From Lindgomyces ingoldianus (taxonomy: Eukaryota; Ascomycota; Dothideomycetes; Pleosporales; Lindgomycetaceae), in NCBI RefSeq assembly GCF_010093535.1, contig NW_022985235.1, forward strand, positions 59,829 through 95,261: a DNA stretch of 35,433 bases, written 5' to 3'. Shown in pieces: positions 1-11,350 of the stretch. Each line of letters begins with the position of its first letter. Position 1 is the first letter of the stretch. A model generated the notes under the pieces. The model did not search any database. It was not told where the DNA came from and worked only from the letters and a program-made list of their open reading frames with translations. A program made the position numbers and the translations under genes.

Positions 1-301
1 TATTATAATACTTATTACTTTTACTACTTAAAATCTTTTTCTATAAAATATCTATTTATAGAAATAGTAATTACTTAGTAATTACTATAGTAATTACTAC
101 GTACCTCTAGTAATAGTAATTACTATTACTAGAAAAATAGTAATTACTATAGCAATTACTAGGCGCTTCTAGTAATAGTAATTACTATTACTAGGTAGTT
201 ATAGTAATAGTAATTACTATTACTAGGTACTTATAGTAATAGTAATTACTAGCACTTAGTAATTACTAAGTAATTACTATTACTAAAAAGTGGCAACCCT
301 G
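1..301 (-). mobile_element. hAT-type DNA transposon end, truncated by the window start
   Basis: The inner edge ends in GCAACCCTG at 293-301, the terminal inverted repeat of the complete hAT element at 31636-32475. The preceding sequence is the reverse complement of that element's left side, including the AGTAATTACTA subterminal motifs and the AT-rich stretch at 1-60. Only this end lies in the window, so the 8-bp duplication cannot be verified; the outside bases 302-309 read GGATATAC. The outside sequence begins directly in a pogo transposase reading frame, so the hAT inserted into that gene. The subterminal array is longer here than in the other copy. Confidence 0.75.
60..290. repeat. Subterminal palindromic repeat array of the hAT element
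   Basis: About five units built on a perfect palindrome of 22 bases (AGTAATAGTAATTACT followed by ATTACT), separated by short variable spacers such as GAAAAATAGT, GCGCTTCT, GTAGTTAT and GTACTTAT. The complete copy at 31636 has a contracted version. Subterminal repeats in hAT elements are often transposase binding sites; that role is inferred here. Confidence 0.8.
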
Positions 302-1231
302 GGATATACTAAAAAACTAGGCTATTAGTGTTAGTAATAATAGCTAGATAACTAATAAATATAAAATTACATTGCTAAAGCACTTTAATCTGCATATAAA
401 AGATTACTTAGTAGGCTTATAGTAGCTACTTATTTTTAATAGCTATAAGAGCTATTACTTTATTAAATTTCTAAAGCTCTGTAAGCAGAGGCGTATTATA
501 GCGCTCTGTATGCTAGCACACGCGTCACATATTCTACAGCTGCTTAACGTTAGCTGCTTTTTGCTGTTAAAGCGCGTGTATAGTACTAAAATTAGCTAGT
601 TAATCTACTACTAGATTAACTATATTAATAAGCTAACTTTCTTACTAGCCTTTAAAGCAGCATTTAGTTGCTTAATTATAATAGATAATATCTGCACAGG
701 CTTTAGAGCTACAGAACTAGTCCTATTTAACCTAGAGCTAGTGCTTTTAAAGCTTAATATACAGCTACCTAATTAGCTAGCTACTCTACTACTAAATACT
801 GCCTAGAAGGCTTAAACACTTAGTAATTTTTATAAAGTTAAAGCTTAGTTAACTTTACTATATAATTAAATTTAAAGGCATTAGAAATTTTTTTTTTTTA
901 CTATACTTAATTTAGTAAAGCAGCTAAGTAAGAGCGCTACTAAAATAGCTTATGTTACTGTTCTATAGCACAATTAAGCAGCTGCCTTAGAAAGGGCCTA
1001 TAAGGCAGCTACAAAGCATAAGCAGTGTAAAAAAAAGTAAATTTAAAAAAAAAAACTTTAATAAGTTATTAAGGCTTTAAGTTAAGTACTTAAAAGCTTA
1101 CTAGTATAGCAGGAGGTAGTAAAATGCCTTAGAAGGAGTTAACTACTAAAAGCAGCACAGCGCATGTATAGCGCTGCAAGTGCTGCAACAAGCCTAGGCA
1201 TAACTCTTATACATGCAAGGATATTAAATAA
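302..1231 (+). pseudogene. Fot1/pogo (Tc1-mariner) transposase relic, C-terminal two thirds
   Basis: One frame (positions divisible by 3) from 303 to about 880 reads like the second half of a fungal Fot1/pogo transposase. It has an equivalent of the SENGWTTN segment near 330-350, LKHFN at 375, the LLILDGHESH motif at 430-455, the LLQPLDVGCF motif at 534-560 and the GLVPFNPE motif near 700-735. Both expected catalytic Asp codons are now Asn (438-440 and 546-548). A frame change follows, then a basic Lys/Gln-rich tail and a CX2CX4HX4C zinc knuckle (Cys at 1175, 1184 and 1214; His at 1199), with a stop at 1229-1231. Many TAA/TAG codons stand where Gln or Trp is expected, as RIP predicts. The N-terminal DNA-binding half is absent because the hAT element cuts in at 301. 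Confidence 0.82.
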
Positions 1232-1299
1232 TTCTATAGTAGTTTATTTTATATAGTATATTTTTGCGTTGTTAAATTAATAGTCTTTAAAGTTAAATT

Positions 1300-1354
1300 T
1301 AGTAGTGGGGCGGAACACTCGCTTGTGTTGAACATTTGCTTGTAGACTATGTTA
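1300..1354 (+). repeat. Right terminal repeat of the first pogo relic
   Basis: The sequence from about 1305 to ACTATGT followed by TA at 1353-1354 has the layout of the right end of the pogo element at 8558-10422: a GTGGGG block, then two spaced copies of a (T)TGCTTGT-like word. The bases differ, so this is a related subfamily. The left partner lies outside the window. Confidence 0.45.
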
Positions 1355-1869
1355 TATGCGCAAGGATTTTTCTTTTAAATAGCATTTATAGCTAATATAG
1401 CTAATTCTTTACACGCTAAGCATAATCTAGGCTATAATAGCATAAACTAGCCTAGTCTGTTTATAAAGTGTTATTTAAAGCTTAAAGTAAAGTTTTAAGC
1501 GTAAGTATAGTTAATAAATATTTAGCCTATAAAAAAGCCTATTTTGCTAAAGTTATATATGTTATTATCTTAGATGCTATACTTAGCTTTAATATTCTCT
1601 ACAAGGCTAAACCTACTCTAAATTACCCTAGGACTCTTATAGAGGGCTCTCTTATAGTCATACTACGCTTAAATGTTACTTTAAGGTCTAGATAACGCTT
1701 CCTAAATGTACTAAGCTAGTTTATGCTAACATAGCCTAGATTATGCTTAGCGTGTAAAGAATTAGCTATATTAGCTATAAATGCTATCTAAGGGGAAAAT
1801 CCTTACATATATAGCTTAAGTATAGTCTTAATAATTACCTACTCTTTATTATTACCTAGCCTTTATAAG

Positions 1870-2185
1870 TGTCACGGTATCCTCCCCGGATCCTAGACAT
1901 AACTGTATTAGACGCGTACTAGAGTATTATTAGTGCACGTCTAACACAAACACAACACAACACAGACATAAACTTAAGCACAAACTGCCTTAACACTAAC
2001 TAAACCTAGAATAGGCTTAATTTATACCTAAAGCGCTTAGACTTTTAAGCTAAGTATTTAATTACTAATTTTTTTTAAACCTTTTTATTTCTTACACAAC
2101 GTCTTGTACTTACTATAATACCTTATGTAGTAATTAAACTAGACCTCTATAAAGCTCTATAACCTACTTATGCATAATTATAACA
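1870..2185 (+). repeat. 5' LTR of gypsy A
   Basis: 316 bp, matching 7215-7531. The outer part keeps CG and CC (CACGGTATCCTCCCCGGATC), while the inner end is mutated (TATGCATAATTATAACA, against TCGTGCACAATCGTGACA in the 3' copy). Confidence 0.93.
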
Positions 2186-2384
2186 TTATGTTGTGTTAAA
2201 ACTTTAGCTAAGAATAGCCTCTAAATCTAATTTAATAAGCTTAGTACTTGCATAACTCTAAGCTATTAAAGTAAGCTAAGAAGCTTTTTAAAAAGCACTT
2301 ACTTTATAAAAAAGCTACTATGTTGTAAGCTTTAAAGCTTTTTAAAAGGACTTTAAAGAATAGCTTTATGTTATTAAGTAGTCT

Positions 2385-3230
2385 ATGTCTGCCTTAACTT
2401 CTATTATAGTAGTAGGAACTAAGAACTTACTAGCCTTAAAGCTTACTTAGAAGTTTAGAGATAGCTTAACTTTCTTCTGCCTAACACTACTTATAACCTG
2501 TAACTTTTCTAACTTAGTAATAAAATCTAACTAACTCTCTAATCCCCTACTATTTAATAGAAAATAGAAAGACTTACTTTTTTTTTTACATAAGCTCTAA
2601 TATAAACTTAAAAGAAATGTAAACTAATTCCCCTCTAAACACTCTTAGTTACTATATGCCTACTTTTAACTTAACTATAATATAACAGCTTTAATTAACT
2701 TACTAATAAATAAAAATATTACTAACTTAAATTAATTTATAGTGTTTCTATAAGTAACTTATAAAGACTTAAATAAAAAGTTAACAGCCCTAAGTTACCT
2801 AAACACTTTATAATAAAAAAGAAAAAGCTTTACTTTACACTTTACTAAGTTCTGCTAACTTGCATTTAATATAGGCCTAAATAAGATAAGTCTAATTATA
2901 GCCTTATATAACTCCCTTTTAACTAAACTGCAACGCGCTATAGTAGAAGAACCCCTTCTAAACAACCTTAACGCGTATGCAAACCTAATTGCTACCTATA
3001 ATAATAACATAAGGTTCCTCCTTATACAAGCCCTAATACGCCCCTAAACTAGCGCAGTTGCAAATAAGAACTTTAACATAATAAAAATTAATTTAAATTA
3101 TGCTTTAGTTAGTTCTAAAAAGTGTAAAAATTATAAAAAAAAAAGTTAATGCTTTAAGTGTAGTAAGTATAGTTATATTTTCTAAAACTACTTTATTCTT
3201 CTTCTTTAAGTCTACGTAAGTAGTGCTGCT
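2385..3230 (+). pseudogene. gag: Gag pseudogene of gypsy A
   Basis: The capsid/nucleocapsid reading frame, in positions divisible by 3. A candidate start ATG lies at 2385 followed by Ser-Ala; copies B and C have ATT there, so the start is uncertain. A Gag-like stretch can be read at about 2820-3020. Near the end a CCHC zinc knuckle is visible: Cys at 3150 and 3159 kept, the expected His at 3174 now Tyr and the last Cys at 3189 now Tyr. This knuckle binds RNA in family members. Many Gln codons are stops. The protease lies 356 bases downstream of the knuckle in another frame (offset 2), so a frameshift between gag and pol, or an indel, is implied. Gypsy B has the same 356-base spacing. Confidence 0.75.
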
Positions 3231-3429
3231 AGCACTTATTAAAGATTTTTACTATTTTAATTTTATTTTTATAAGAGCTTTAACTTGTATTTAAGCCTTA
3301 ATCCCTCTTACTACTCTTAACATAGCTACAGCTATAGCAGTAGGAGCCTACAAAAAGGCTTGTTTTAGGGCTAAGTTACCTTTTAGAACTAATTTAACAC
3401 TAGATCTTTGCTAACTTATAGGCTAAGTC

Positions 3430-6400
3430 TCTTACTAATAACTAGAAGTACTAAGTTAATATTCTTATATATTTATAATAAAAAACTATATTAGCTTTAA
3501 TATAAGCTCTTATTAACTTAGAAGTAAATAGCATAGGTTACATTAATAAAGAACTAGCACGTAAACTAAATCTTTAATTAACACTACTTACTTAAATAAT
3601 TTACTTAACTAGATTTAATAAAAAATAACTTAAAAAAGGTTTTATTTTTTGTACTATAACTATTATAATTACCTACTAACACTATAAGGAGCAGATTAAG
3701 CTCTATGTAATAAACACAGGATGTTATAACCTAATTTTAGGACAACTATAGCTATATTAGCATAAAGTTGCCTTTAATTACTAAGAGTAAGTTCTAAACT
3801 TTAACTTTTTCTAATGCTAAAATATATACTTATGCTTACACCTAAACAACACTTAAATAGCACTTAATATAAAAGGTCTCTAAACTTACTTCTTAATAAC
3901 TTAGAAAAGAACTACTTAAGTAAGGCTAATAAGCTAGGCCTTTTACTAAGATAAGCTATATAAAATAATTTAATAACTACTTAAACTTAAAGAAAAGAAA
4001 GCTTTTAAAAAACCTTTACTTACTTAATTTAGACATAAACTAGGACTTAAACAGCAGATAGACATCTACTATATAAAACCTGCTTTATTTATAACTTTAG
4101 CTTAATAACTAGATTATAAAATCTACACAGTTATAATTTCTAATATAGACTAAGCTTTAGCTTTCTAAAAATACACTAACTTAAAAATAATAGTCTCTTA
4201 AGACTACTATAACTTGTTATATGTCTTTTTTTAAGACAAGTTTAATAAGCTTTTAATATAATGTCTATATAATTACTAAATAACTCTTAAGCCTAGTAAA
4301 CAACCTAGTTATAGGCTACTATATAGAATGTTACTAAATAAATTAAAAGTGCTCTAAAAATACTTTAATAAGAACTTAAAAAAAGGGTTTATTTAAGCTA
4401 GCTTCTTACTAGTAGTGTTACTTATACTATTTATAAAGAAACTTAGAGGTAGGCTTTAATTTTATGTTAACTACTAAAGACTAAACACTATTACTATTAA
4501 AAACTAATACTTAATTCCTTTTTTATAAGAAACTTTAAGCTAACTAAGTAAAGTAAAGTATTTTATAAAGTTAAATATTATTACTGCCTTTAATAAGCTA
4601 AAGATAGTAAAGAGTAATAAGTAGCTAACAGTGTTTTAGACTTAATATAGACTATTTAAGTACTTAGTAATGCTCTTTAGCTTAGCTAACGCGCCTAGTA
4701 CTTTTTAACATTTTATAAATAACTTACTCTAACCCTACCTAGACATGTTCTGCACTATGTATATTAATAATATTCTAATCTACAGCAATAACCTTTTAGA
4801 GCATAAATAGCATATACGCCTAGTGCTAAAGGCTATAGAAGAAGTAAGTCTGTAACTTAATATAGACAAATGCAAGTTCTACTAATTAAAAGTTACATAT
4901 TTAGAATATGTAATCTTTATAAATAGCATCTAAATAGACTCTATTAAAGTTTAGACTGTGCTAGATTAGTAATACTTAAAGGACATAAAAGACATTTAAG
5001 CTTTTATAAAATTTACTAACTTTTACTAATAATTTATTAACAACTTCTTGCAGCTAGTAAGCCCTATAATTACACTTACTAAGAAAAAGGTTTAATTTAA
5101 CTTTAACTTAAATTACTAATAGTTTTTTAACTAGCTAAAAAAAGCCTTTACTAAAGCTTTAATACTTTACTACTTTAACTTTAAACTACTAATACTTGTA
5201 GAAGCTAATGCCTTAGACTATGTAGTAGCAGAAGTTCTCTTCTAGACTAAGCTAGACAGGACTATTAGGCCTATTACATACTTCTTAAAAAGAATAAGTC
5301 TTATAAAAAGTAATTATAAAATCTATAACAAAGAATTACTTACTATAGTACACTACTTTAAATAATAGCAACCTAAACTAGAAAGTGCAACACATCTAAT
5401 ATAGGTCTTATCTAACTATAAAAACTTATAGTACTTTATAACTATAAAATAACTTAGCTACTAATAAGCTTATTAGTTTAAATACTTGTTTTATTTTAAT
5501 TTTAAGATTACTTATTATTCTAGTTAAGACAGAGGGAAACTAGATGCCTTTATAAGGTAATTCTAAAACATCTCTACTTAGAAAAAAGTGTAAAAAGCTT
5601 AACACTAAACTTTACTTTAATTTAAGCTATTTTTAGACCTTAACCTAAATAAAATAAATTAAATAATTAATTAAATTATTACTAATAAGTATCTAAATAA
5701 TAAATTTATTTAAGAAACCTTAGACCTGCTCTAAAATAGCGCTAGTTAGTTAAAAAAGGTAACACTAGCTAACTATAAAAACTAAAATAGCAAGCTGTAT
5801 TACTATAACTAACTTATAATCTCTAATTCTAATAAACTAAGAATTAAACTACTCTAAATTATACACAACTTGCTTATTAGAGGACACTTAGGCAAAGAAA
5901 AGACTCTTAACCTACTACAGAGAGAGTACTACTAGCCCTGCATGTTCTATACTGTACGCTAATATGTATTATGTTGCTATACTTGCTGTAAAGTAAAGGC
6001 CTTTTAAAAAAGGTATAATAGCCTGCTTAAACTACTCTTAATCCCTAAATAAGCTTAAAAAGACATATTAATTAATTTTATTATAGACCTACTTTTATCT
6101 AAAGAGTATATAAATATTATAGTAGTTGTTAATTACTTAACTAAGTATTAACACTTAATACTATGTTCCTTTATAACTGCCTCTAATATAGCCTAGTTAT
6201 TCTACTAATATGTATAAGTTTACTATAGCCTGCCTAACATAATTATATTAGACAGAGGTACGCAGTTTGTCTTAGCCTTCTAAAACAAACTTTATAAACA
6301 GCTCTAAATTATCCCCTATCTATCTACAGCTTTTTACCTAAAGACTAACAGCTAGACTAAGAACGCAAACACTGTAATAAAATAAGTCTTACAAGCGTAT

Positions 6401-7214
6401 ATAAACTACTAGTAGGATAACTAGGTAAAATAGTTAGCTATAGCATAGTTTAAAGCTAATAACATAACATCTAAATTAACACAAGTATTTTTATTCTTAG
6501 TAAACTATAAATACTACTTCTAAATAAAATTTAAACTACTTATAAATACCCTTTAACTAACTTATTAATCTATATAAGTAATAGATGTAAATAAACTTAT
6601 TAATAAAATCTAAAATATATCTAAATACATTTATAAAAAGCTTACATAGGCTTAAGCTTTTTAACAAAAGTATATAAACTAATTCTAAACTCTTGCCCCT
6701 GCGTATGCAGCTAGCAAGAAGGTCTAGCTAGACACTAAAAATATCTAAATAAACTAATAATTAAAGAAACTTAATTAAAAGAACCTTAGCCCCTTTATAG
6801 TAGCTTATATAGTCTTATTGCACGCTTACTAATTAATCCTACCTAACAGCATAAAGATACACCCTGTGTTCCACGTATTATTGCTGCGCTAAGTAGCCCC
6901 TAAATCTAACTATCTACCTAGATAGCTAAACCTACTACTTAAACCTATTATTATAAATAATAAACTAGAATATGTTATAGAAGATGTTAAATAGATCTAG
7001 TTTAATAATAAAAAATGTATCTACAAATACCTTATAAAATAGACTAGATATAATAAACTGTTATAGGAACCTACAGAAGCCCTATAAAAAAACTCTACAG
7101 TAACCTAATTCTATGCCTAATACCTATCTAAACTAAACCTGTACCCTAATAAAGACAACCTAATGCTAGAACTACTAATGTAAAGGATTCCCTTCTTAAT
7201 AAGGGGGGGGGTAC
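3430..7214 (+). pseudogene. pol: Pol pseudogene of gypsy A (PR-RT-RNaseH-IN-chromodomain)
   Basis: One frame holds every domain. Protease is near 3506-3580, with the DSG active site read as Asn-Leu-Glu at 3515-3523. Reverse transcriptase spans about 4310-4960, with YIDD changed to Tyr-Ile-Asn-Asn at 4760-4771. RNase H is at about 5140-5520, its first catalytic Asp now Asn (5207-5209). The integrase zinc-binding segment is at about 5850-5990 and the catalytic core at about 6060-6420; the first Asp is Asn, the second (in LDRGTQF, near 6250) survives, and the Glu is Lys. A chromodomain covers about 6968-7085. In chromoviruses this last module directs integration toward modified histones. Stops are TAA/TAG at Gln codons, as C-to-T RIP predicts. 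No function can remain. Confidence 0.92.
6968..7085 (+). other. Chromodomain at the integrase C-terminus (gypsy A)
   Basis: In the pol frame this segment reads Glu-Tyr-Val-Ile-Glu-Asp-Val, then a Tyr-Lys-Tyr-Leu-Ile-Lys strand and a Leu-Leu-stop-Glu-Pro where TrpGluPro is expected. This is the chromodomain fold signature and places the element in the chromovirus branch. Confidence 0.78.
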
Positions 7215-7531
7215 TGTCACAGTATCCTCTCTAGATCCCAGACATAACTGTATTAGACGCGTACTAGAGTATTATTAGTGCACGTCTAACATAAACATAA
7301 CATAACACAGATATAAACTTAAGCATAAACTGCTTTAACACTAACTAAACTTAAAATAGGCTTAATTTATACTTAAAGCGCTTAGACTTCTAAGCTAAGT
7401 ATTTAATTACTAATTTCTTTCTAAACCTTCCTGTTCCTCACACAACGTCTTGTACCTACTATAATACCTCACGTAGTAATTAAACTAGACCTCTGTGAAG
7501 CTCTATAACCTACTCGTGCACAATCGTGACA
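7215..7531 (+). repeat. 3' LTR of gypsy A
   Basis: 317 bp beginning TGTCAC and ending GTGACA. The first half carries more transitions than the 5' LTR, while the last ~80 bp is better preserved than its 5' partner. Confidence 0.93.
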
Positions 7532-7801
7532 ATAAGTTAGCTATAGAATTAGCTTGTAAAGGTTGTCTAGTGCTATAGTTATTTATTATCTTTTAAGAGA
7601 CTCTGTACATAGCTACAGCATGTTTCTTTAAGAGTTTTATGTATTATTTACAAGCTTAGAGTGTAAGCTATATCTAACTTTTTTTTTTAGCGCGTCTAAG
7701 TAGTGTTGTTAGAAATGCATTAGTGTAGAAAAAGTAGTTTAGTAGAGTCTTAGTAAAAGTAAGCAACTTAGGTGTGTAAGCAACTCGCTTGTAAAGTACG
7801 T

Positions 7802-8557
7802 TAAACCTAGGTTTATAATTATAAAGAAGTAGTTTTAGATGCTTTTACTATTAATTTACATGTGCAAGCAGATATACTAGTAGATAAAAACTTAGATTTA
7901 GTCTTAAAAGCCTTTAACTATAACTTTAAAAAGTAAACATTAGATAAGGATATAAAAGCATTAAGACAAAAACTTAGCAGTTATTAAGTTAATAAATAAG
8001 AAACTATATGCGCTAGTATTAACTAAAAGATTTAATTAAACTCTAATGTCTTTTAAGAATAAAATAGTAAAAACTTAAAAATGTTTTTCTTTAAATAAGT
8101 ATAATAAGTTAATATTTACTAAGTTATACATATTTAAGCTTAAAATAAAAAGTTTTTTAAGCATTTTTATTTTCTATTTAAAAAAGGTTTAAGTTATAAT
8201 AATTTATATTTATAAACTTTTTTTTAAATTCTTATTACTTTACTTTAATTTCTTATACTCTAGAAATAAGATAAATACTAGTAAAATATTCTAGTTTACT
8301 ATAATTATAATAGTTGCTAGAAGTTGTTTGTCTTTTAGAGGCAGGTGTCTAGCTAGGTTAATAATAGGTAGCTAGGGTGGATTAGAGTACTAACATAGGT
8401 GCAGGTTAGAGTGCACTAGAATAGTATGCTGCCTTAGATGTATTACTAGAAACCTTCTAAGATTAATTTATAATAAGTTTAATATTAAAGTGTTTAGTAT
8501 AGTTAACAGTTTACTTTAAAATAGTAAAAGTGTTTTTTCTTTCTATATTATAAGCTA
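7802..8557. other. AT-rich interval between E0 and the second pogo element
   Basis: Apart from the relic frame at 7838-8098 this is AT-rich degenerate DNA. A slightly GC-richer patch at 8330-8450 contains several CTAGCTAGG-like words and GTGCAGGTTAGAGTGCAC. I recognise no gene there. Confidence 0.5.
7838..8098 (+). pseudogene. Unidentified relic reading frame
   Basis: One frame starting near 7838 shows protein-like composition: an acidic and hydrophobic stretch including DAFTINLHVQAD and ILVDKNLDLVLKAF, then KALRQKLSSY, with stops only at codons that could come from Gln or Trp. I do not recognise the family. It begins just outside E0, so it is probably part of an older element or gene into which E0 inserted. 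Confidence is low because AT-rich RIP-mutated DNA can mimic weak coding potential. Confidence 0.3.
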
Positions 8558-10422
8558 ACGTACTTTATAGGCGAGTTACTTACACACCTAAGTTGCTTAC
8601 TTTTGCTAAGACTCTACTACACTACTCTTTTTACACTAATGCATTTCTAATAACACTACTTAAACATGTTAAAGAAATGTTAGATGTAGCTTACACTTTA
8701 GGCTTTTAAATAAAACATAACACTTTCTAAGCAACACGCTGCAGCTATCTATAAGGTTTTTTAAAAAATAATAAGTAACTAACACGCTAGATAACCTTTC
8801 TAAGCTAATTATATAGCTAACTTATAAAAGCTAGATAATAATAAAAAGTAGGTAATTATTTAGCATATACTTAAACTAGATACGCAAGGATTTCCCCTCT
8901 AGCTAGTAGCTATAGCTAATATAGCTAATTCTTTACACACTAAGTGTAATATAAGCTATGTTAGCATAAACTAGCTTAATATATTTATTAAGTGTTACTT
9001 AAAGCTTAAAGTAAAGTTTAAGTGTAAGTATAACTATAAAAAAGCTTTTTATAAAAATTTTATAGTAATTTAAAGCTAGTTTAACTTTATAAAAAATATT
9101 AAAGCTAAGTATAGCATCTAGAATAATAACATGTACAACTTTAATAAAACAGAGTTTATAATAGGCTAGATATCTACTAGAGTAGTTATTATAAGTTTAG
9201 AGAGACAAGGACAGCTAAAAGCAGTCTAGCTAGGTAACTAGAAGTAGACAATAGCTATCTAGGGCATTAATGCTAAAAAGTAGGCTATTTTACTTTTTTT
9301 TTTTTTTTTAGAGTAGTAACTACCTTTTAAACTAGTATAAAAAGAAAAATTTACTTTAAAATTAAGTTATTATAATCTCTAAGCGTAGCTAGACTACTAA
9401 TTAGCTTAGTTTAGACTAGTTAAAGCACTTTAACATGTATATAAAAAAGTGTACTATTAGCAGCTACTGTCTACTAGTTATTAATAGCTATAAAAGCTAT
9501 AACTTACTTTATTTCTAGTAATACTATAAAAATAATAAGATTATTACTATCTACATGCTTTTTTACTTATTACACCTTTTATAGCTACTTAATATAGGTT
9601 GTTTTACTTCTTTAAAAAAGGTGTATAGGCGCTAAGCTAAAAACCTTATGCGTAACTAGATTACTTATATTATAAAAATAAAGTTTCTGCTATGCTTTAA
9701 AGCAGCTTATAATACTATAATTACTTTTAGTAATATCTAAGAAGAGTTCTAAAGCGCTAGATTAGTTCCTTTTAACCTATAATAAGTTATAATAGGCATT
9801 AATGTAAAGTTGCGCACTTTATTACTACTACTACTTATATATAATAAGCTTTAGTAGTTATAAACTCTAAGTAATACTTTAGAACTTAGGTTATAATTAA
9901 TTCTTATAAAAATAAAAATTTAAAAGTATATACATAGTTTACTAACTTTTATAGTTAAAGTCTTTAAAAAAGTTTTAAAAAAGGTAGTAATAATTACACA
10001 TAAGCTAGTGTTAGCATAATAAGAAATTACTAAGCTTTAAAAAGCTAATAAAGCTACTACATAACATAAATTATATAAAAAAAGTAAATTAAAGCAGAAA
10101 AAACCTTAATAATTTAAAAAGGCCTATGCTTAATAGCTCTAAAGAAGTTTAAAGCGTGTAGTAATAGAAAGAAGGTAAAGAAGCAAGTATAAGCTAAAGT
10201 AGGTAAGCTATTCTAAAGGCGCTGCAGATAGTGTAATTAGACTAGGCATAACACGCAAACATATAAGTAAGAAGTAAAAGTAGTATCTAAATAATATTCT
10301 AGGCTGTACTATACTATATAGTGCTAGAGCAGGTTGTTATAGGCTATAATAGAGTTTGTTAGGGTGGGGTCTTAGCAAAAGTAAGCGACTTAGGTGTGTG
10401 AGCAACTTGCCTATAAGTACGT
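8558..10422 (+). mobile_element. Pogo/E chimeric element with terminal inverted repeats and TA duplication
   Basis: The left end ACGTACTT and right end AAGTACGT are each flanked by TA (8556-8557 and 10423-10424), the Tc1/mariner target. The terminal repeats match over about 57 bp, including the words CACCTAAGT and TTACTTTTGCTAAGAC and their complement. The left ~630 bp is the same as the arm and part of the centre of the E elements. The right part, from about 9375, is a Fot1/pogo transposase relic without its N-terminal half. This makes the element a possible bridge between the coding family and the non-coding E family. Confidence 0.78.
9375..10300 (+). pseudogene. Fot1/pogo transposase relic, second copy
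   Basis: The frame in positions divisible by 3 reads from about 9378 to 9900: the TTN-LSLDWLKHF equivalent around 9393-9430, LLVxNSYKSY (family LLILDGHESH) with catalytic Asp now Asn at 9483-9485, LLQLLNIGCF with Asp now Asn at 9591-9593, a basic linker, and the LVPFNL motif at 9762-9780. A second segment with the LVLA-EITKL-ANKA coiled region (about 10000-10060) leads to a basic tail and a zinc knuckle starting at 10223, whose last Cys is now Tyr. At least one frame change lies between the segments. The helix-turn-helix N-terminus is absent. Same family as 302-1231 but a different subfamily in the tail. Confidence 0.8.
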
Positions 10423-10590
10423 TATAACTTTTTAACAAAAATTTTCTATTATTAAAAAAAACTAGACTAAAAACCTAATACTAATATAATGCTTTTATTA
10501 TAATATTTTTATTTATTAGTAACTAGTAGTGTAGTTATTATTAATATAGCAAATTTATTATTTATAGTAATAAGTATTTACTTTCTTTAC
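10423..10590 (+). repeat. Dispersed repeat X, copy 1
   Basis: About 168 bp that reappears in reverse at 32484-32651. Shared landmarks are ACTAGTAGTGTAGTTATTAT and CCTAATACTAATATAATG. It begins immediately at the TA after the pogo right end. Identity unknown. Confidence 0.65.
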
Positions 10591-11350
10591 TTATATTATT
10601 AAGTTAATGTTGTTAGTTTCTTCTTTAGCTATTCTCTAAATCTCTACTATATAGGTATTATTATACACCTAACATTCTATAGCTTAGTCTGCTAACTAAT
10701 TATAGCATTAAAGAAAATTACTATGCTGCTCTACCTCTCTTCTAGAGCCTTTTTAAAGGCCTTTTAAGTTATTTGCTTTTAGGCTGCCTACGCTCTTACT
10801 TATAGCCTTTAAGTTAAGTTTTTTTTAGTCTTTTAAATTAAAAAAATGCAAGTATTACACCTTATATAATAAAAAATATAACTTTATATAAATGTAGTTT
10901 AATACTACTAGAGCATAGTTTACTAACACATGTATAAGTTCTTTTATATTATAAATTTTTTTTTTAGTCTTTTAAAGCTATCTTAAGCTATAGGCAGCAG
11001 CCTAAAACATAGAAAATAAAAAAAAAATAAAAAGGGCTTTTAAAGCTATTTTAAAGTTTACTTAAAACCTAGTGTAGGTAGTGTAGGTTATAAAGAGTTA
11101 GAAAGCTAGTCTTCTTATAGCTAGTGTCTAGGTAGCCTTATTCTACTAAAATACTGCGCTGCTTTGTTAGGTTTTAGCTTTAAAAGCTTTAGTGTTTAAC
11201 TTTTAAATAAACATTATAGCACTCTTAAGTAGCTAAAAATAAAGTAAAAGAGGTTTAAAAGAAGTCTAGAAAAAAAAAAAGTAAAGAAGACGAAATTTTT
11301 TTTTAGAAGTGTTTAATAGCTTACTGTTAAACCTCTCTAGCGTAATATCT
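10591..11350. other. AT-rich degenerate interval with a fold-back
   Basis: No gene recognised. Segments near 10750-10850 and 10965-11045 are partly inverted copies of each other (CTTTTAGGCTGCC against GGCAGCAGCCTAAAA), suggesting a decayed palindromic element. Homopolymer A/T runs occur at 11005-11030 and 11268-11305. Confidence 0.45.

Larger units (their letters stand above)
1870..7531 (+). mobile_element. Gypsy A: full-length Ty3/gypsy chromovirus retrotransposon, RIP-mutated
   Basis: 5662 bp with LTRs at both ends, starting TGTCAC and ending GTGACA at the better-preserved outer edges. It is flanked by a perfect 5-bp duplication, ATAAG (1865-1869 and 7532-7536). The inside encodes, in order, gag with a zinc knuckle, protease, reverse transcriptase, RNase H, integrase and a chromodomain, which is the Ty3/gypsy order. 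A polypurine tract with nine G precedes the 3' LTR (7201-7211). I could not assign the primer-binding site to a tRNA; the bases after the 5' LTR read TTATGTTGTGTTAAAAC. It is dead, with stops throughout. Confidence 0.95.
1355..7801 (-). mobile_element. E0: long-TIR pogo-type non-autonomous element, split by gypsy A
   Basis: The two host pieces are 1355-1869 and 7537-7801. Joined at the ATAAG duplication they form an E-family element whose right end is ACGT followed by TA at 7802-7803. The arms around 1360-1500 and 1690-1830 are inverted copies of each other, with a unique centre at about 1510-1690. The outer ~250 bp of the left arm is missing and the first pogo relic abuts directly. The uninterrupted host sequence around the gypsy A insertion point is preserved at 31351-31400 in E1. 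Confidence 0.75.

Noticed and set aside
7203..7211. G-run as a telomere or quadruplex signal
   Set aside because: It sits directly before the 3' LTR and recurs at the same place in gypsy C; it is the polypurine tract.
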